64,000 bases of DNA from an uncultured Nocardioides sp. (GTDB lineage Bacteria > Actinomycetota > Actinomycetes > Propionibacteriales > Nocardioidaceae): assembly GCF_947488025.1 (NCBI RefSeq), contig NZ_CANKYS010000001.1:620001-684000 (forward strand), read 5' to 3'. The notes under the pieces are model-generated. The model worked only from the letters and a program-made list of their open reading frames with translations, made no database searches and was not told the DNA's origin. This document shows, one piece after another, positions 17,541-25,546 of the stretch. Position 1 is the stretch's first letter; the number at the start of each line of letters is the position of its first letter. Both the position numbers and the translations under genes were made by a program.

Positions 17541-18202
17541 CCCCCGAGGACATCCTGCAGGCCCTCTACGACGAGACACTGGTGGGCAACGCCCCGCGGG
17601 TGCTCGAGCTGACCAACCAGGGGCTCGACCTGTCGATGGAGCCGCAGACGCTGCTCTTCGACGCGTTGATCCCGTCGCTGGAGGAGGTCGGCGCCCGCTT
17701 CGAGCGCGGCGACTTCTTCGTCCCGGAGATGCTCATCGCCGGTCGCGCGATGGCAGGAGCCATGGAGCGGCTGCGCCCGTTGCTCGCCGAGACCGGGGTG
17801 GCCACCGTCGGCAAGTTCCTGATGGGCACCGTCAAGGGCGACGTGCACGACATCGGCAAGAACCTCGTCAACATCATGCTCGAGGGCGCCGGGTTCGAGG
17901 TGATCGACCTCGGCGTGCAGGTGGCGCCGGAGAAGTTCGTCAGCGCGATCGACGAGCACCAGCCCGACATCGTCGGCTTCTCGGCGTTCCTCACCACCAC
18001 GATGCCGATGTTCAAGGCCAACATGAACGCCCTCGAGAAGGCCGGGATGCGCAACGACGTGATCGTCATGGTCGGCGGCGCGCCCGTCACCCAGGAGTAC
18101 GCCGATGCCGTCGGGGCCGACGGCTACGCGGCCGACGCCTCGCAGACGGTCAAGCGCGCCAAGAGCCTGCTCGAGGCGAAGCGCACGAAGGTCCCCGCCT
18201 GA
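17537..18202 (+). CDS. corrinoid (cobalamin-binding) methyltransferase protein, MtgC/MtbC-like
   Basis: This 221-residue protein has a helical cap domain (residues 1-85, with ERGDFFVPEMLIAGRAM) and a Rossmann B12-binding domain with the base-off DxHxxG motif (Asp102, His104, Gly107), followed by GFSAFLTTT and VGGAPV. It is the methyl carrier between the MttB-like enzyme and the methyl-THF methyltransferase. It overlaps the iclR gene by 4 bp and the next gene by 1 bp. All corrinoid landmarks are intact and the length is typical for MtbC/MtgC-type proteins. Confidence 0.93.
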   Translation: MTPEDILQALYDETLVGNAPRVLELTNQGLDLSMEPQTLLFDALIPSLEEVGARFERGDFFVPEMLIAGRAMAGAMERLRPLLAETGVATVGKFLMGTVKGDVHDIGKNLVNIMLEGAGFEVIDLGVQVAPEKFVSAIDEHQPDIVGFSAFLTTTMPMFKANMNALEKAGMRNDVIVMVGGAPVTQEYADAVGADGYAADASQTVKRAKSLLEAKRTKVPA

Positions 18203-19086
18203 TGAGCATCGCCGAGCCGCTGCGCACCGTCCTGCGCTCGGCCTCGCGCGAGGTCGTGATCGGGCACGACACCCGGTTCACGATCATCGGCGAGCGGATC
18301 AACCCCACCGGTCGCCGGATCTTCCAGGAGCAGCTGCGCGCGGGGGACTTCTCCGCGATCGAGCGCGACGTGAAGGCCCAGGTCGAGGGCGGCGCCGACG
18401 TCCTCGACATCAACATGGGCGTGCCGCTCACCGACGAGCCCGACCTGCTGGCGAAGGCCATCACGATGGTCCAGGGCCTCACCGACCTGCCCGTGTGCAT
18501 CGACTCCTCGGTGGTCGAGGCCCTCGAGGCCGGCCTCACCGCGTACGAGGGACGCGCCCTCGTCAACTCCGTCACCGCGGAGGACGAGCGCCTCGAGCTG
18601 ATCCTCCCGCTGGTGAAGAAGCACGACGCGGCGATCATCGCGCTGCCCAACGACCACGACGAGATCCCGATGGAGGCCGACAAGCGCCTCGAGCTCACCG
18701 CCAAGATCGTCCGGGTCGCCACCGAGGAGTTCGGCATCGCGCAGGCCGACATCGTCATCGACCCGCTGGCGATGCCGATCGGCGCCGACACCACGACGAG
18801 CCTGGTGACCTTCGAGGTGATGCGCCGCATCCGCGACGACTTCGGGGTGAACATGACCTGCGGAGCCTCCAACGTGTCCTTCGGCATGCCCGGACGCCAC
18901 ACCCTCAACGCCGCCTGGCTGCCGATGGCGATGGCGTCGGGCCTCACCAGCGCGATCATGGACGCGCGGACGCCGCAGGTGGTGGAGGCGGTCAAGGCCG
19001 CCGACCTGTTCCTGGGCCACGACGACTGGGGCATGGCCTGGATCTCCGCCCACCGGGCCAAGCAGGCAGCCGTCGAGGGCGCGTGA
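18202..19086 (+). CDS. methyltetrahydrofolate:corrinoid methyltransferase (MtgA/pterin-binding family)
   Basis: This 294-residue TIM-barrel of the pterin-binding (MeTr/DHPS) family contains IIGERINPTGRRIFQE, GGADVLDINMGVP, VCIDSSVVEALEAGL, NSVTAEDERL, DPLAMPIGAD and CGASNVSFGMPGR. These are the THF-binding signatures of methyl-THF:corrinoid enzymes such as MtgA, AcsE and the MetH pterin domain. It takes the methyl group from the adjacent corrinoid protein to THF, yielding 5-methyl-THF. It overlaps the upstream gene by 1 bp and lies 10 bp before the activator gene. It lacks the homocysteine-binding domain of MetH, so methionine synthesis is not its job. Confidence 0.93.
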   Translation: MSIAEPLRTVLRSASREVVIGHDTRFTIIGERINPTGRRIFQEQLRAGDFSAIERDVKAQVEGGADVLDINMGVPLTDEPDLLAKAITMVQGLTDLPVCIDSSVVEALEAGLTAYEGRALVNSVTAEDERLELILPLVKKHDAAIIALPNDHDEIPMEADKRLELTAKIVRVATEEFGIAQADIVIDPLAMPIGADTTTSLVTFEVMRRIRDDFGVNMTCGASNVSFGMPGRHTLNAAWLPMAMASGLTSAIMDARTPQVVEAVKAADLFLGHDDWGMAWISAHRAKQAAVEGA

Positions 19087-19096
19087 CGGCGTCCCG

Positions 19097-21088
19097 ATGA
19101 GCCGACCGCCCGACGGGCCGGACTTCTCGCTCGCCGACGTCGCCCGCGAGGGCCTCATCGAGCGGCCGGGAGCCGAGCCCGTACCCCACGACGGCTCCGG
19201 CCGCGTCGACCTGTCCTTCACCGTCCACGGCACGGCCGAGGACGGCGCGGAGGTCCCGCCGACGCTGCGCGGCGTACGCGTGCCCCCGGGCGTGACCGTC
19301 TTCGACGCCGCCTCGTGGAACGGCATCGCGATCGACTCGACCTGCGGCGGCCACGGCACCTGCCACAAGTGCCGCATCCAGGTCACCTCCGACGGCGAGG
19401 TCCCCCTCACCCGCCACGACGTCCGCACGTTCACCCCCGACCAGCTCTCCGCAGGCTGGCGGCTCGGCTGCCTGCTCCACGCCACCCGCGACCTGGCCGT
19501 CGAGGTCCCGCCGCTGACCACGCGACCCAAGGCCGCGACGGTGGGCATCGGTCGCCAGGTCATCCTCCGGCCGGCCCTGCAGAAGCGCTACGTCGAGCTC
19601 GACGAGCCGACGCTCGCCGACCAGCGCACCGACCTCGTCCGGCTCACCGACGCCATCGACGACCTCGAGCTGACCGCCGACCTCCACGTCCTGCGTCGGC
19701 TCTCCACGGTGCTGCGCCAGGCCGACTTCAAGGTCACCGCCGTGGTCCTCGACGAGGCGCTCGTCGACGTCGAGCCCGGCGACACCACCGCCATCCGCTA
19801 CGCGATCGCCTTCGACCTCGGCACCACGACCGTCGTCGGCACCCTCCTCGACGTCGGCACCGGGACCCCGCTGGCCGTCGCGTCCAGCCTCAACGCCCAG
19901 CAGCCCTTCGGCGGCGACGTCATCACCCGGATCAGCGCCACGATGATGGACCCGGATGCGCTCGGCCGCCTCCAGCAGGCCGCCGGCGCCACCCTCGCCG
20001 ACCTGGCGCGGCGCGTGTGCCGCGAGGCGGGCATCGAGCCCACCGACGTCTACGAGGTGGCGGTCGCCGGCAACGCGACGATGACCGCCCTCGTGCTGGG
20101 CATCGACCCCGAGCCGCTGGGGGTCGCCCCGTTCGTCATGTCGGCGGCCCAGCCGCCCTCCGTGCTGGCCTCGGAGATCGGGCTCGTCCTCCATCCGCGG
20201 GCACGCGCGTTCTTCTTCCCGGCGCTCGGCGCCTACGTCGGCGGCGACATCGTCGCCGGCATGCTCGCCACCGGCATGGACCGCGACAAGCGCACCCGCC
20301 TGTTCATCGACGTCGGCACCAACTGCGAGATCGTGCTGAGCGACGGCGAGACGCTCCTCTCCACCGCTGCTCCCGCCGGCCCGGCCTTCGAGGGCGGCGC
20401 GATCCGCTGCGGCATGCGCGCCGCGGACGGGGCGATCGAGGTGGTCAAGGTCGACCCGCACACCGACGACCCGGCCGAGGCGGTCCGGCTCGGCGTGATC
20501 GGTGACGTCGAGCCCAGGGGGCTGTGCGGCTCCGGCCTGGTCGACGCCGTCGCCGAGCTGGTGCGGGTGGGACTGCTCGACCACACCGGACGCCTGGTGC
20601 CCGACGAGGAGGCGAAGGGGATCGCCCCGGCGCTGGCCGACCGCCTGGCCCTCGTCGGCGAGGAGCGGGTCTTCCTGCTGCACCGGCCGGCTCCCGACGC
20701 CGAACCCGCCGAGTGCGTCTACCTCTCGCAGCGCGACGTCCGCGAGCTGCAGTTCGCCAAGGCTGCGATCTCCACCGGCTGGTCGCTGCTGCTCGACGAG
20801 CTCGGGCTCGAGCACCGCGACGTCCAGCAGGTGCTGCTCGCCGGGTCGTTCGGCAGCTACCTCTCCCCCGCATCGGCCGTCCGCATCGGCCTGGTGCCGC
20901 GGCTTCCCGTGCTGCGGATCGTCGCTGCCGGCAACGTCGCCGGCGAGGGGGCGAAGATGGCCCTGCTGTCGGTGCGCGAGCGCGCCGGCGCCCTGGCGCT
21001 GCTGGAGGAGGTGACGTATGTCGAGCTCTCCGACCGTCCCGACTTCAACGACGCCTTCGTCGAGCAGCTCTCGTTCGGTCCGCCGTGA
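19097..21088 (+). CDS. corrinoid activation protein with 2Fe-2S and ASKHA domains (RACo-like, DUF4445)
   Basis: This 663-residue protein has an N-terminal ferredoxin-like domain with Cys83, Cys89, Cys92 and Cys125 (C-x5-C-x2-C...C, a plant-type 2Fe-2S site). A linker and a large ASKHA domain follow, with FDLGTTTVVGTL (residues 239-250), VAGNATMTALVLG, FIDVGTNCEIVLSDG and LLAGSFGSYLSP. Proteins of this build use ATP to reduce accidentally oxidised Co(II) corrinoid back to Co(I). It lies directly downstream of the corrinoid and methyltransferase genes, which is the expected position. The first 40 residues are extra relative to the Fe-S domain. Confidence 0.92.
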   Translation: MSRPPDGPDFSLADVAREGLIERPGAEPVPHDGSGRVDLSFTVHGTAEDGAEVPPTLRGVRVPPGVTVFDAASWNGIAIDSTCGGHGTCHKCRIQVTSDGEVPLTRHDVRTFTPDQLSAGWRLGCLLHATRDLAVEVPPLTTRPKAATVGIGRQVILRPALQKRYVELDEPTLADQRTDLVRLTDAIDDLELTADLHVLRRLSTVLRQADFKVTAVVLDEALVDVEPGDTTAIRYAIAFDLGTTTVVGTLLDVGTGTPLAVASSLNAQQPFGGDVITRISATMMDPDALGRLQQAAGATLADLARRVCREAGIEPTDVYEVAVAGNATMTALVLGIDPEPLGVAPFVMSAAQPPSVLASEIGLVLHPRARAFFFPALGAYVGGDIVAGMLATGMDRDKRTRLFIDVGTNCEIVLSDGETLLSTAAPAGPAFEGGAIRCGMRAADGAIEVVKVDPHTDDPAEAVRLGVIGDVEPRGLCGSGLVDAVAELVRVGLLDHTGRLVPDEEAKGIAPALADRLALVGEERVFLLHRPAPDAEPAECVYLSQRDVRELQFAKAAISTGWSLLLDELGLEHRDVQQVLLAGSFGSYLSPASAVRIGLVPRLPVLRIVAAGNVAGEGAKMALLSVRERAGALALLEEVTYVELSDRPDFNDAFVEQLSFGPP

Positions 21089-21668
21089 CCGGGTCGCCCT
21101 GATCGCCTGCGGGGCCCTCGCCCAGCCCGCTGCGGCCGTCGTCGACCGCCACGGCTGGGCCGTGGACGTCCATCCGCTCCCACCGCTGCTGCACAACCAC
21201 CCCGAGCGGATCGCGGGCGAGGTGCGCACGCTGGCGGCGCGGCTCGCGGCGACGTACGGCCGGGTCGTCGTCGGCTACGCCGACTGCGGCACCTACGGCG
21301 CCCTCGACGACGTGTGCCGCGAGCTCGGGCTCACCAGGCTCCCCGGCCTCCACTGCTACGACGTCTATGCCGGCGCGTCCCGCCTCGAGCGCTTCTTCGA
21401 CGAGCAGCCCGGCACCTACCTGCTCACCGACTTCCTGGTGCGGTCCTTCGCCCGCACCGTGGTCCAGGAGATGGGGCTCGACCGCTACCCCGAGCTGCGG
21501 GAGGCCTACTTCGGCAACTACACCCGCGTCGTCTGGCTGGCCCAGGCGCCCGACGACGAGCTGCGCGAGCTGGCCGACGGTGCAGCCGCGACGATCGGGC
21601 TGCCCCTCACGGTCGTGGAGACCGGCGACCACGGGCTCGAGCAGGCCCTGGCCGGCCTCGTCACCTAG
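21018..21668 (+). CDS. DUF1638 domain protein of unknown function
   Basis: This protein of 216 aa has the DUF1638 pattern: ALIACGAL near the N-terminus, PLPPLLHNHPERI, a VVVGYADCGTYGALD segment with conserved Asp and Cys, GLHCYDVYAG, GTYLLTDFLVRSF and FGNYTRVVWLAQ. The family is common beside corrinoid methyltransferases, but its role is not established; the conserved Cys, His and Asp residues could bind a metal or thiol. The ATG at 21018 lies inside the activator gene (71-bp overlap), yet it has a very strong GGAGGAGG 7 nt upstream and is the only start in this frame before the domain. Translation is therefore coupled to the activator. Confidence 0.85.
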   Translation: MSSSPTVPTSTTPSSSSSRSVRRDRVALIACGALAQPAAAVVDRHGWAVDVHPLPPLLHNHPERIAGEVRTLAARLAATYGRVVVGYADCGTYGALDDVCRELGLTRLPGLHCYDVYAGASRLERFFDEQPGTYLLTDFLVRSFARTVVQEMGLDRYPELREAYFGNYTRVVWLAQAPDDELRELADGAAATIGLPLTVVETGDHGLEQALAGLVT

Positions 21669-22525
21669 ACATCGCGCAGTCGTTCGAGCATCTCGGTGCG
21701 CCAGGCCTCGGTCTCGGCGACCTGGTTGAACGTGAAGACGTGCAGGCCCTCGACGAGCGCTCCGTCCTCCCCCAGTGCGGGCGCGCACTTCTCCAGGAAG
21801 GACTCGCCGGTGAACCCGCCCGGTGCGGCGAGCCGGGCGAAGAGGCCCTTGTTCTTGGCGAGGAACTTCGTCGACTCGCCCACCCCGATCCTGGTCGCCA
21901 TCGCCAGCAGCTTGGTGCGCTCGACCGGCCCGGGCAGCCCCAGCAGCAGCGGCATCGCGACACCCCGGGCGCGGAGCCTGCGCACCCAGTCGCGCACGAC
22001 CGCGGGGTCGAAGGTGAGGTTGCTGACGATGTGGGTGGCGTAGCGCCGCTTGTCCCACATGGACTGCACGGTGAGGTCGTCGTGGATGGTCGGGTGCGAC
22101 TCGGGGTAGCCGGTGATCCCGACGTGGGCGAACGGCGAGCCGAGCTCCTTCAGGTCCTCGAGCAGCGCGAGCGCGTCGGGGTAGTCACCGACCGCCTCGG
22201 CGTCGCCGCCGGGCACGAACACCCGGCTGATGCCCTTGCCGCGCAGCCGTTCGGCGATCTCGGCCAGCTCGGCACGTCCGGACACCATGCGTGCGGCCAG
22301 GTGGGGGACGACGACGTAGCCGTGCCCGGTGAGGCGCTCGGACAGGTCGAGGGTGGCCTCCAGCCCCTTGGACGGCGACGCGGTCACCGTGACCGCACGG
22401 TCGCGGGGCAGGTGGGTGAGGACCTTGTCCTCGGTGGCCGCGGTGGGCAGCACCTCGTAGCGGGCGTTCTCCAGCAGCCGGACCACGGTCGCCGCAGCTC
22501 GCTTGTTGCGCATGGAGCAACTCAT
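21665..22525 (-). CDS. divergent methylenetetrahydrofolate reductase (MetF-like)
   Basis: This 286-residue TIM-barrel flavoprotein of the MTHFR family is considerably diverged from classical MetF: the usual SxTWGAGG and HLTC stretches are replaced by VTVTASPSKG and VPHLAAR. The VFVPGGD loop, the GYPESHP motif and the C-terminal HVFTFNQ remain. In this cluster it probably oxidises the 5-methyl-THF made from betaine to methylene-THF, opposite to biosynthetic use; direction is inference. Start choices are ATG 22525, ATG 22513 or a GTG near 22486. A GTTGCGC-type operator pair (22505-22540) overlaps the first two, which would suit a leaderless or very short leader. Its 3' end overlaps the convergent DUF1638 gene by 4 bp. 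Confidence 0.8.
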   Translation of the reverse strand: MSCSMRNKRAAATVVRLLENARYEVLPTAATEDKVLTHLPRDRAVTVTASPSKGLEATLDLSERLTGHGYVVVPHLAARMVSGRAELAEIAERLRGKGISRVFVPGGDAEAVGDYPDALALLEDLKELGSPFAHVGITGYPESHPTIHDDLTVQSMWDKRRYATHIVSNLTFDPAVVRDWVRRLRARGVAMPLLLGLPGPVERTKLLAMATRIGVGESTKFLAKNKGLFARLAAPGGFTGESFLEKCAPALGEDGALVEGLHVFTFNQVAETEAWRTEMLERLRDV

Positions 22526-22540
22526 TTCATGATGCGCATC
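22505..22540. promoter_or_regulatory. paired operator sites at the metF-like start
   Basis: Site one, 22505-22521, is GTTGCGC-ATG-GAGCAAC (13 of 14 arm bases). Site two, 22524-22540, has the right arm GCGCATC (6 of 7) and a poor left arm; it also overlaps a 12-bp palindrome (TGATGCGCATCA, 22530-22541). The starts are again 19 bp apart. The sites cover the likely translation start, so binding would block initiation of transcription or translation. Confidence 0.6.
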
Positions 22541-22599
22541 AGATGCGCCTCATGGTAGTCCGTCGACCACCCGAGGAGAAGTGGCATCGGACGCCCGAG

Positions 22600-22630
22600 C
22601 GGCGGCCGCCACGGCGAGTGGCGGCCGCCG
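22600..22630 (-). terminator. strong hairpin downstream of the membrane protein gene
   Basis: A perfect 13-bp stem (CGGCGGCCGCCAC at 22600-22612 and its complement at 22618-22630) encloses a 5-nt loop. It begins 12 nt past the stop of the minus-strand gene ending at 22643. There is no strong U-tract, which is common for terminators in high-GC actinobacteria. Confidence 0.55.
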
Positions 22631-22642
22631 GACGGGTGGGGG

Positions 22643-23353
22643 TCAGGCGCCGACCCGGTTGCGCTGCACCAGGCGCCAGCCGACGACGTACGACGGCGCG
22701 TAGCACAGCAGGGCGAGCCCGATGCCGATCGGACCGCCGACGACGCCGAAGGCGATCATCGGGAGCAGGCTGAGCGGCACGAGCCACCAGGCGATCACGC
22801 CGGCGCGGGCCAGCCCGGCGTAGAGCACCGGGAAGCCGAGCAGGGCGAAGACCTTCGCCGACAGCAGCCACACCGCGACCGAGGGAGCGCCGGTGACCTC
22901 CTCGAAGACCGAGACCGCGGTCGCGGCCGGGAGCTGGTGGTCCAACGCGGGCAGGACCCAGTCGCTGTAGAGCAACCCGGAGAACTGGATGGAGCCGAAC
23001 GCCGCAGCCAGCCCGCCGAGGACGGTGAGCATCCGTCCCCGGCGTCCGCGGACCAGGCCGATCGCGGCGATCGCCCCGAACGCCGCGAGCACCCACGAGT
23101 AGTGGAAGAGGTTGGCCGAGAGACCGGTGAGGAACGGGTCCGCGCCCAGGGACTCGATGTAGGCCCCGGCACTGCCGTCGTCCTGCGGGGGGCTGGTCGC
23201 CGCCCCGGCGACGAAGAGCAGCGACGACGACGCCAGGGCGACACCGCCGAGGGCGCCCAGCAGGCCGGGCTGGCCGGCGGCTGCCGGCTGATCGGTGGAC
23301 CGCGCGGTGGTCTCGGCGGCGTGACGGGTGGTCGCGGTGGGTGAGCTGGTCAC
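22643..23353 (-). CDS. polytopic membrane protein of unknown function
   Basis: This 236-residue protein has about six hydrophobic segments, including GLLGALGGVALASSSLLFVA, WVLAAFGAIAAIGLV, MLTVLGGLAAAFGSIQF, VWLLSAKVFALLGFPVLYAGL and IAWWLVPLSLLPMIAFGVVG. A polar N-terminus of about 40 residues is rich in Thr and Ala. I do not recognise a family. The GTG at 23353 follows AAGGA by 7 nt; an upstream in-frame start at 23494 would add non-homologous sequence. It is divergent from a two-component system (23550-25423), which may control it. Confidence 0.7.
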   Translation of the reverse strand: MTSSPTATTRHAAETTARSTDQPAAAGQPGLLGALGGVALASSSLLFVAGAATSPPQDDGSAGAYIESLGADPFLTGLSANLFHYSWVLAAFGAIAAIGLVRGRRGRMLTVLGGLAAAFGSIQFSGLLYSDWVLPALDHQLPAATAVSVFEEVTGAPSVAVWLLSAKVFALLGFPVLYAGLARAGVIAWWLVPLSLLPMIAFGVVGGPIGIGLALLCYAPSYVVGWRLVQRNRVGA

Positions 23354-23549
23354 GATCTGTCCTTCGGTGAGGTGGTGGTCTGACACCTCGAAGTCTTCGC
23401 CGTGGAGGACGTGCCGTGGATCGGCCGCGGAGCCCGTGACGGCCGCCCTCACGGACCCCTCCCCGCAGCTCGGGGTCCTCCGCCGGGAGGACACCGGGTC
23501 GTCTGCGCGGACGACCCCGGGAGCGCCGACCGCTCCCTAGAGTGAGCGC

Positions 23550-24749
23550 ATGGACAGCACGGCCCGCCGCACCGCCGCCTATCTCGTGGTCGCCACTGTC
23601 GTCGCGATCGCGGCGCTCCTCGAGGCCGGTTACGGCGGCCCCGGCGCGGCCCTGTCCCCCGTGACCGTCCTCGCCGCGCTGCTCACCGGCGTCTCGGTGG
23701 CGCTCGGCCGGTGGTTCCCGCTGGTCGGCGTCGTGCTGCTCAACGCGACCATGGTCGCCTCCCAGCTGATCAGCTCCTCCGGCCTCCCGATGGTCGGCGG
23801 GGCGCAGCTGATCGCCTGCGTCCTGCTCGTGGGCAACGCCGCCTACCTGCTTCCGCGCGTCCCGGCGCTGGTCGCCTACGGCGTCTCGGCCGTCGTCCCA
23901 CCGCTGTGCCTCGTCATCGAGGGCGAGTCGGTCTGGGAGTTCGTCTTCTTCGCCCTCATCCTCGCACCGGCGTGGGCTGTCGGCGTCCTGCTGCGGCGGG
24001 AGCAGCTCCGCTCCGCCGAGCTCGCCGCCCTCGCGGCCGAGCTCCACGCCGAGCGGGAGAAGCAGGCCGAGGTGGCGGTGGCCGAGGAGCGCACGCGGAT
24101 CTCGCGGGAGCTCCACGACGCCGTCGCGCACACCGTCAGCGTGATGACCCTGCAGGTCGGGGTCGTACGCCGTCGGCAGGAGCCCGGGTCGGTCGAGGAG
24201 GAGACCCTCCTGCGCGCCGAGGGCCTGGGCCGCCAGGCCGTCGACGAGCTGCGCCGGATCGTCGGCATCGTGCGCCAGGGGGAGTCCGCGACGCTGGCTC
24301 CCGTGCCGTCGCTCGACCTGCTTCCCGGCCTCGTGGAGGAGGTGCGCCGCACCGGGGCGGTCATCGAGCTGCAGACGTCGGGCGATGCCTCGACGGTCCC
24401 GCGAGCCGTGGCGATCTCGGCCTACCGGGTGGCGCAGGAGGGCCTGACCAACGCCCTGCGCCACGCGCCCGGGGCGCCCGTCGTCGTACGCGTCGACGTC
24501 CGTCCCGGCGAGGTCCGCGTCACCGTCGACAACGCGGCGCCCGACCGGCACGCGGAGGCACCGGTGGGCGATCCTGCCCACGGCGGCCACGGGCTGGCCG
24601 GACTGCGCGAGCGCGTCTCCGTGCTGGGTGGCGACCTCGTCGCCGGCCCCACCCCGGACGGTGGCCACCGACTGGCCGCCACCTTGCCCACTGCCGTGCC
24701 CGCCTCGGTGCCCACTGCCGCTCCGACTGCCGGGGCGGTGCCGCGGTGA
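23550..24749 (+). CDS. two-component sensor histidine kinase (NarL-type, HisKA_3)
   Basis: This 399-residue kinase has an N-terminal membrane region of about four to five helices (residues 10-150). A short coiled linker leads to the HisKA_3 dimerisation helix with the phospho-acceptor His189 in RISRELHDAVAHTVSVM. The HATPase domain follows, with VAQEGLTNALRHAP (N box) and GGHGLAGLRERVSVLGGDL (G box). No extracellular sensor domain is evident, so sensing is probably within the membrane. The next gene starts 4 bp before its stop, giving a kinase-regulator pair. The divergent membrane protein is a plausible target. The signal is unknown. Confidence 0.93.
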   Translation: MDSTARRTAAYLVVATVVAIAALLEAGYGGPGAALSPVTVLAALLTGVSVALGRWFPLVGVVLLNATMVASQLISSSGLPMVGGAQLIACVLLVGNAAYLLPRVPALVAYGVSAVVPPLCLVIEGESVWEFVFFALILAPAWAVGVLLRREQLRSAELAALAAELHAEREKQAEVAVAEERTRISRELHDAVAHTVSVMTLQVGVVRRRQEPGSVEEETLLRAEGLGRQAVDELRRIVGIVRQGESATLAPVPSLDLLPGLVEEVRRTGAVIELQTSGDASTVPRAVAISAYRVAQEGLTNALRHAPGAPVVVRVDVRPGEVRVTVDNAAPDRHAEAPVGDPAHGGHGLAGLRERVSVLGGDLVAGPTPDGGHRLAATLPTAVPASVPTAAPTAGAVPR

Positions 24750-25423
24750 GCGGTACGACGTTGCGCGTCGTGGTCGCCGACGACGAGGCGATGGTCCGGG
24801 CCGGGTTGCGGCTGCTCCTCGACGGCGAGGCCGACCTCGAGGTCGTCGGGGAGGCGGTCGACGGGGAGGACGCCGTCCGCGTCGTCCGCGACCTGCGACC
24901 CGACGTCGTGCTGATGGACGTGCGCATGCCCCGGCTCAACGGGCTCGACGCGGCGCGGGAGGTGCTCGCCGACGTGCCGGGCACGCAGGTCGTGGTGCTC
25001 ACGACCTTCGACGAGGACGAGGTCGTCGACGAGGCCCTGCGGCGCGGGGTCGCCGGCTTCCTGCTGAAGAGCTCACCGCCGGAGGCCATGCTGGACGCCG
25101 TGCGCCGGGCGGCCGCGGGGCAGGGGGTGATCGACCCGAGCGTCGTCCCCGGCGTGATCAGGAGGCTGGGCCACGCACCCGCGGCCCGGCGGCGCGCACC
25201 CGAGCTCGACCTCCTCACCCCGCGGGAGACCGACGTGCTGCGCCTGGTCGGGCTGGGCCTGTCCAACGCCGAGATCGCAGCCGACCTCTATCTCGGCGAG
25301 ACGACCGTCAAGACCCACCTCGGCCGCGTCCTCGACAAGCTCGGGCTGCGGGACCGGGCCCGCGCGATCGCGTGGGCCCACCGGTCGGGGCTGCTCGAGG
25401 ACGACGGCACCACCCCGCCCTGA
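24746..25423 (+). CDS. LuxR/NarL family response regulator
   Basis: This 225-residue regulator has a receiver domain with Asp12 and Asp13 in the acidic pocket, phospho-acceptor Asp58 (VVLMDVRMPRLNG), the conserved Thr (VVLTTFDED) and Lys (GFLLKSSPPE). Its C-terminal LuxR helix-turn-helix reads LTPRETDVLRLVGLGLSNAEI and ETTVKTHLGRVLDKL. The GTG start overlaps the kinase stop (GTGA). It is the cognate regulator of the upstream kinase. Confidence 0.95.
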   Translation: MSGTTLRVVVADDEAMVRAGLRLLLDGEADLEVVGEAVDGEDAVRVVRDLRPDVVLMDVRMPRLNGLDAAREVLADVPGTQVVVLTTFDEDEVVDEALRRGVAGFLLKSSPPEAMLDAVRRAAAGQGVIDPSVVPGVIRRLGHAPAARRRAPELDLLTPRETDVLRLVGLGLSNAEIAADLYLGETTVKTHLGRVLDKLGLRDRARAIAWAHRSGLLEDDGTTPP

Positions 25424-25461
25424 CAGCGGCCCTGAGGCGCTGACGGCGGGGCCAGGACAGC

Positions 25462-25499
25462 CGAAGGGCGGCCACCCCTGCTGGGGTGACCGCCCTTCG
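25462..25499. terminator. bidirectional hairpin terminator between the response regulator and rplL
   Basis: A 17-bp stem with one mismatch (CGAAGGGCGGCCACCCC paired across a TGCT loop) lies between the convergent ends of the response regulator (25423) and rplL (25547). It is well placed to stop both transcripts. Confidence 0.75.
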
Positions 25500-25546
25500 A
25501 CGGTTGCTGCGGTGCAGCGAGTGCTAGCCCACGGACCAGCGGAGCG

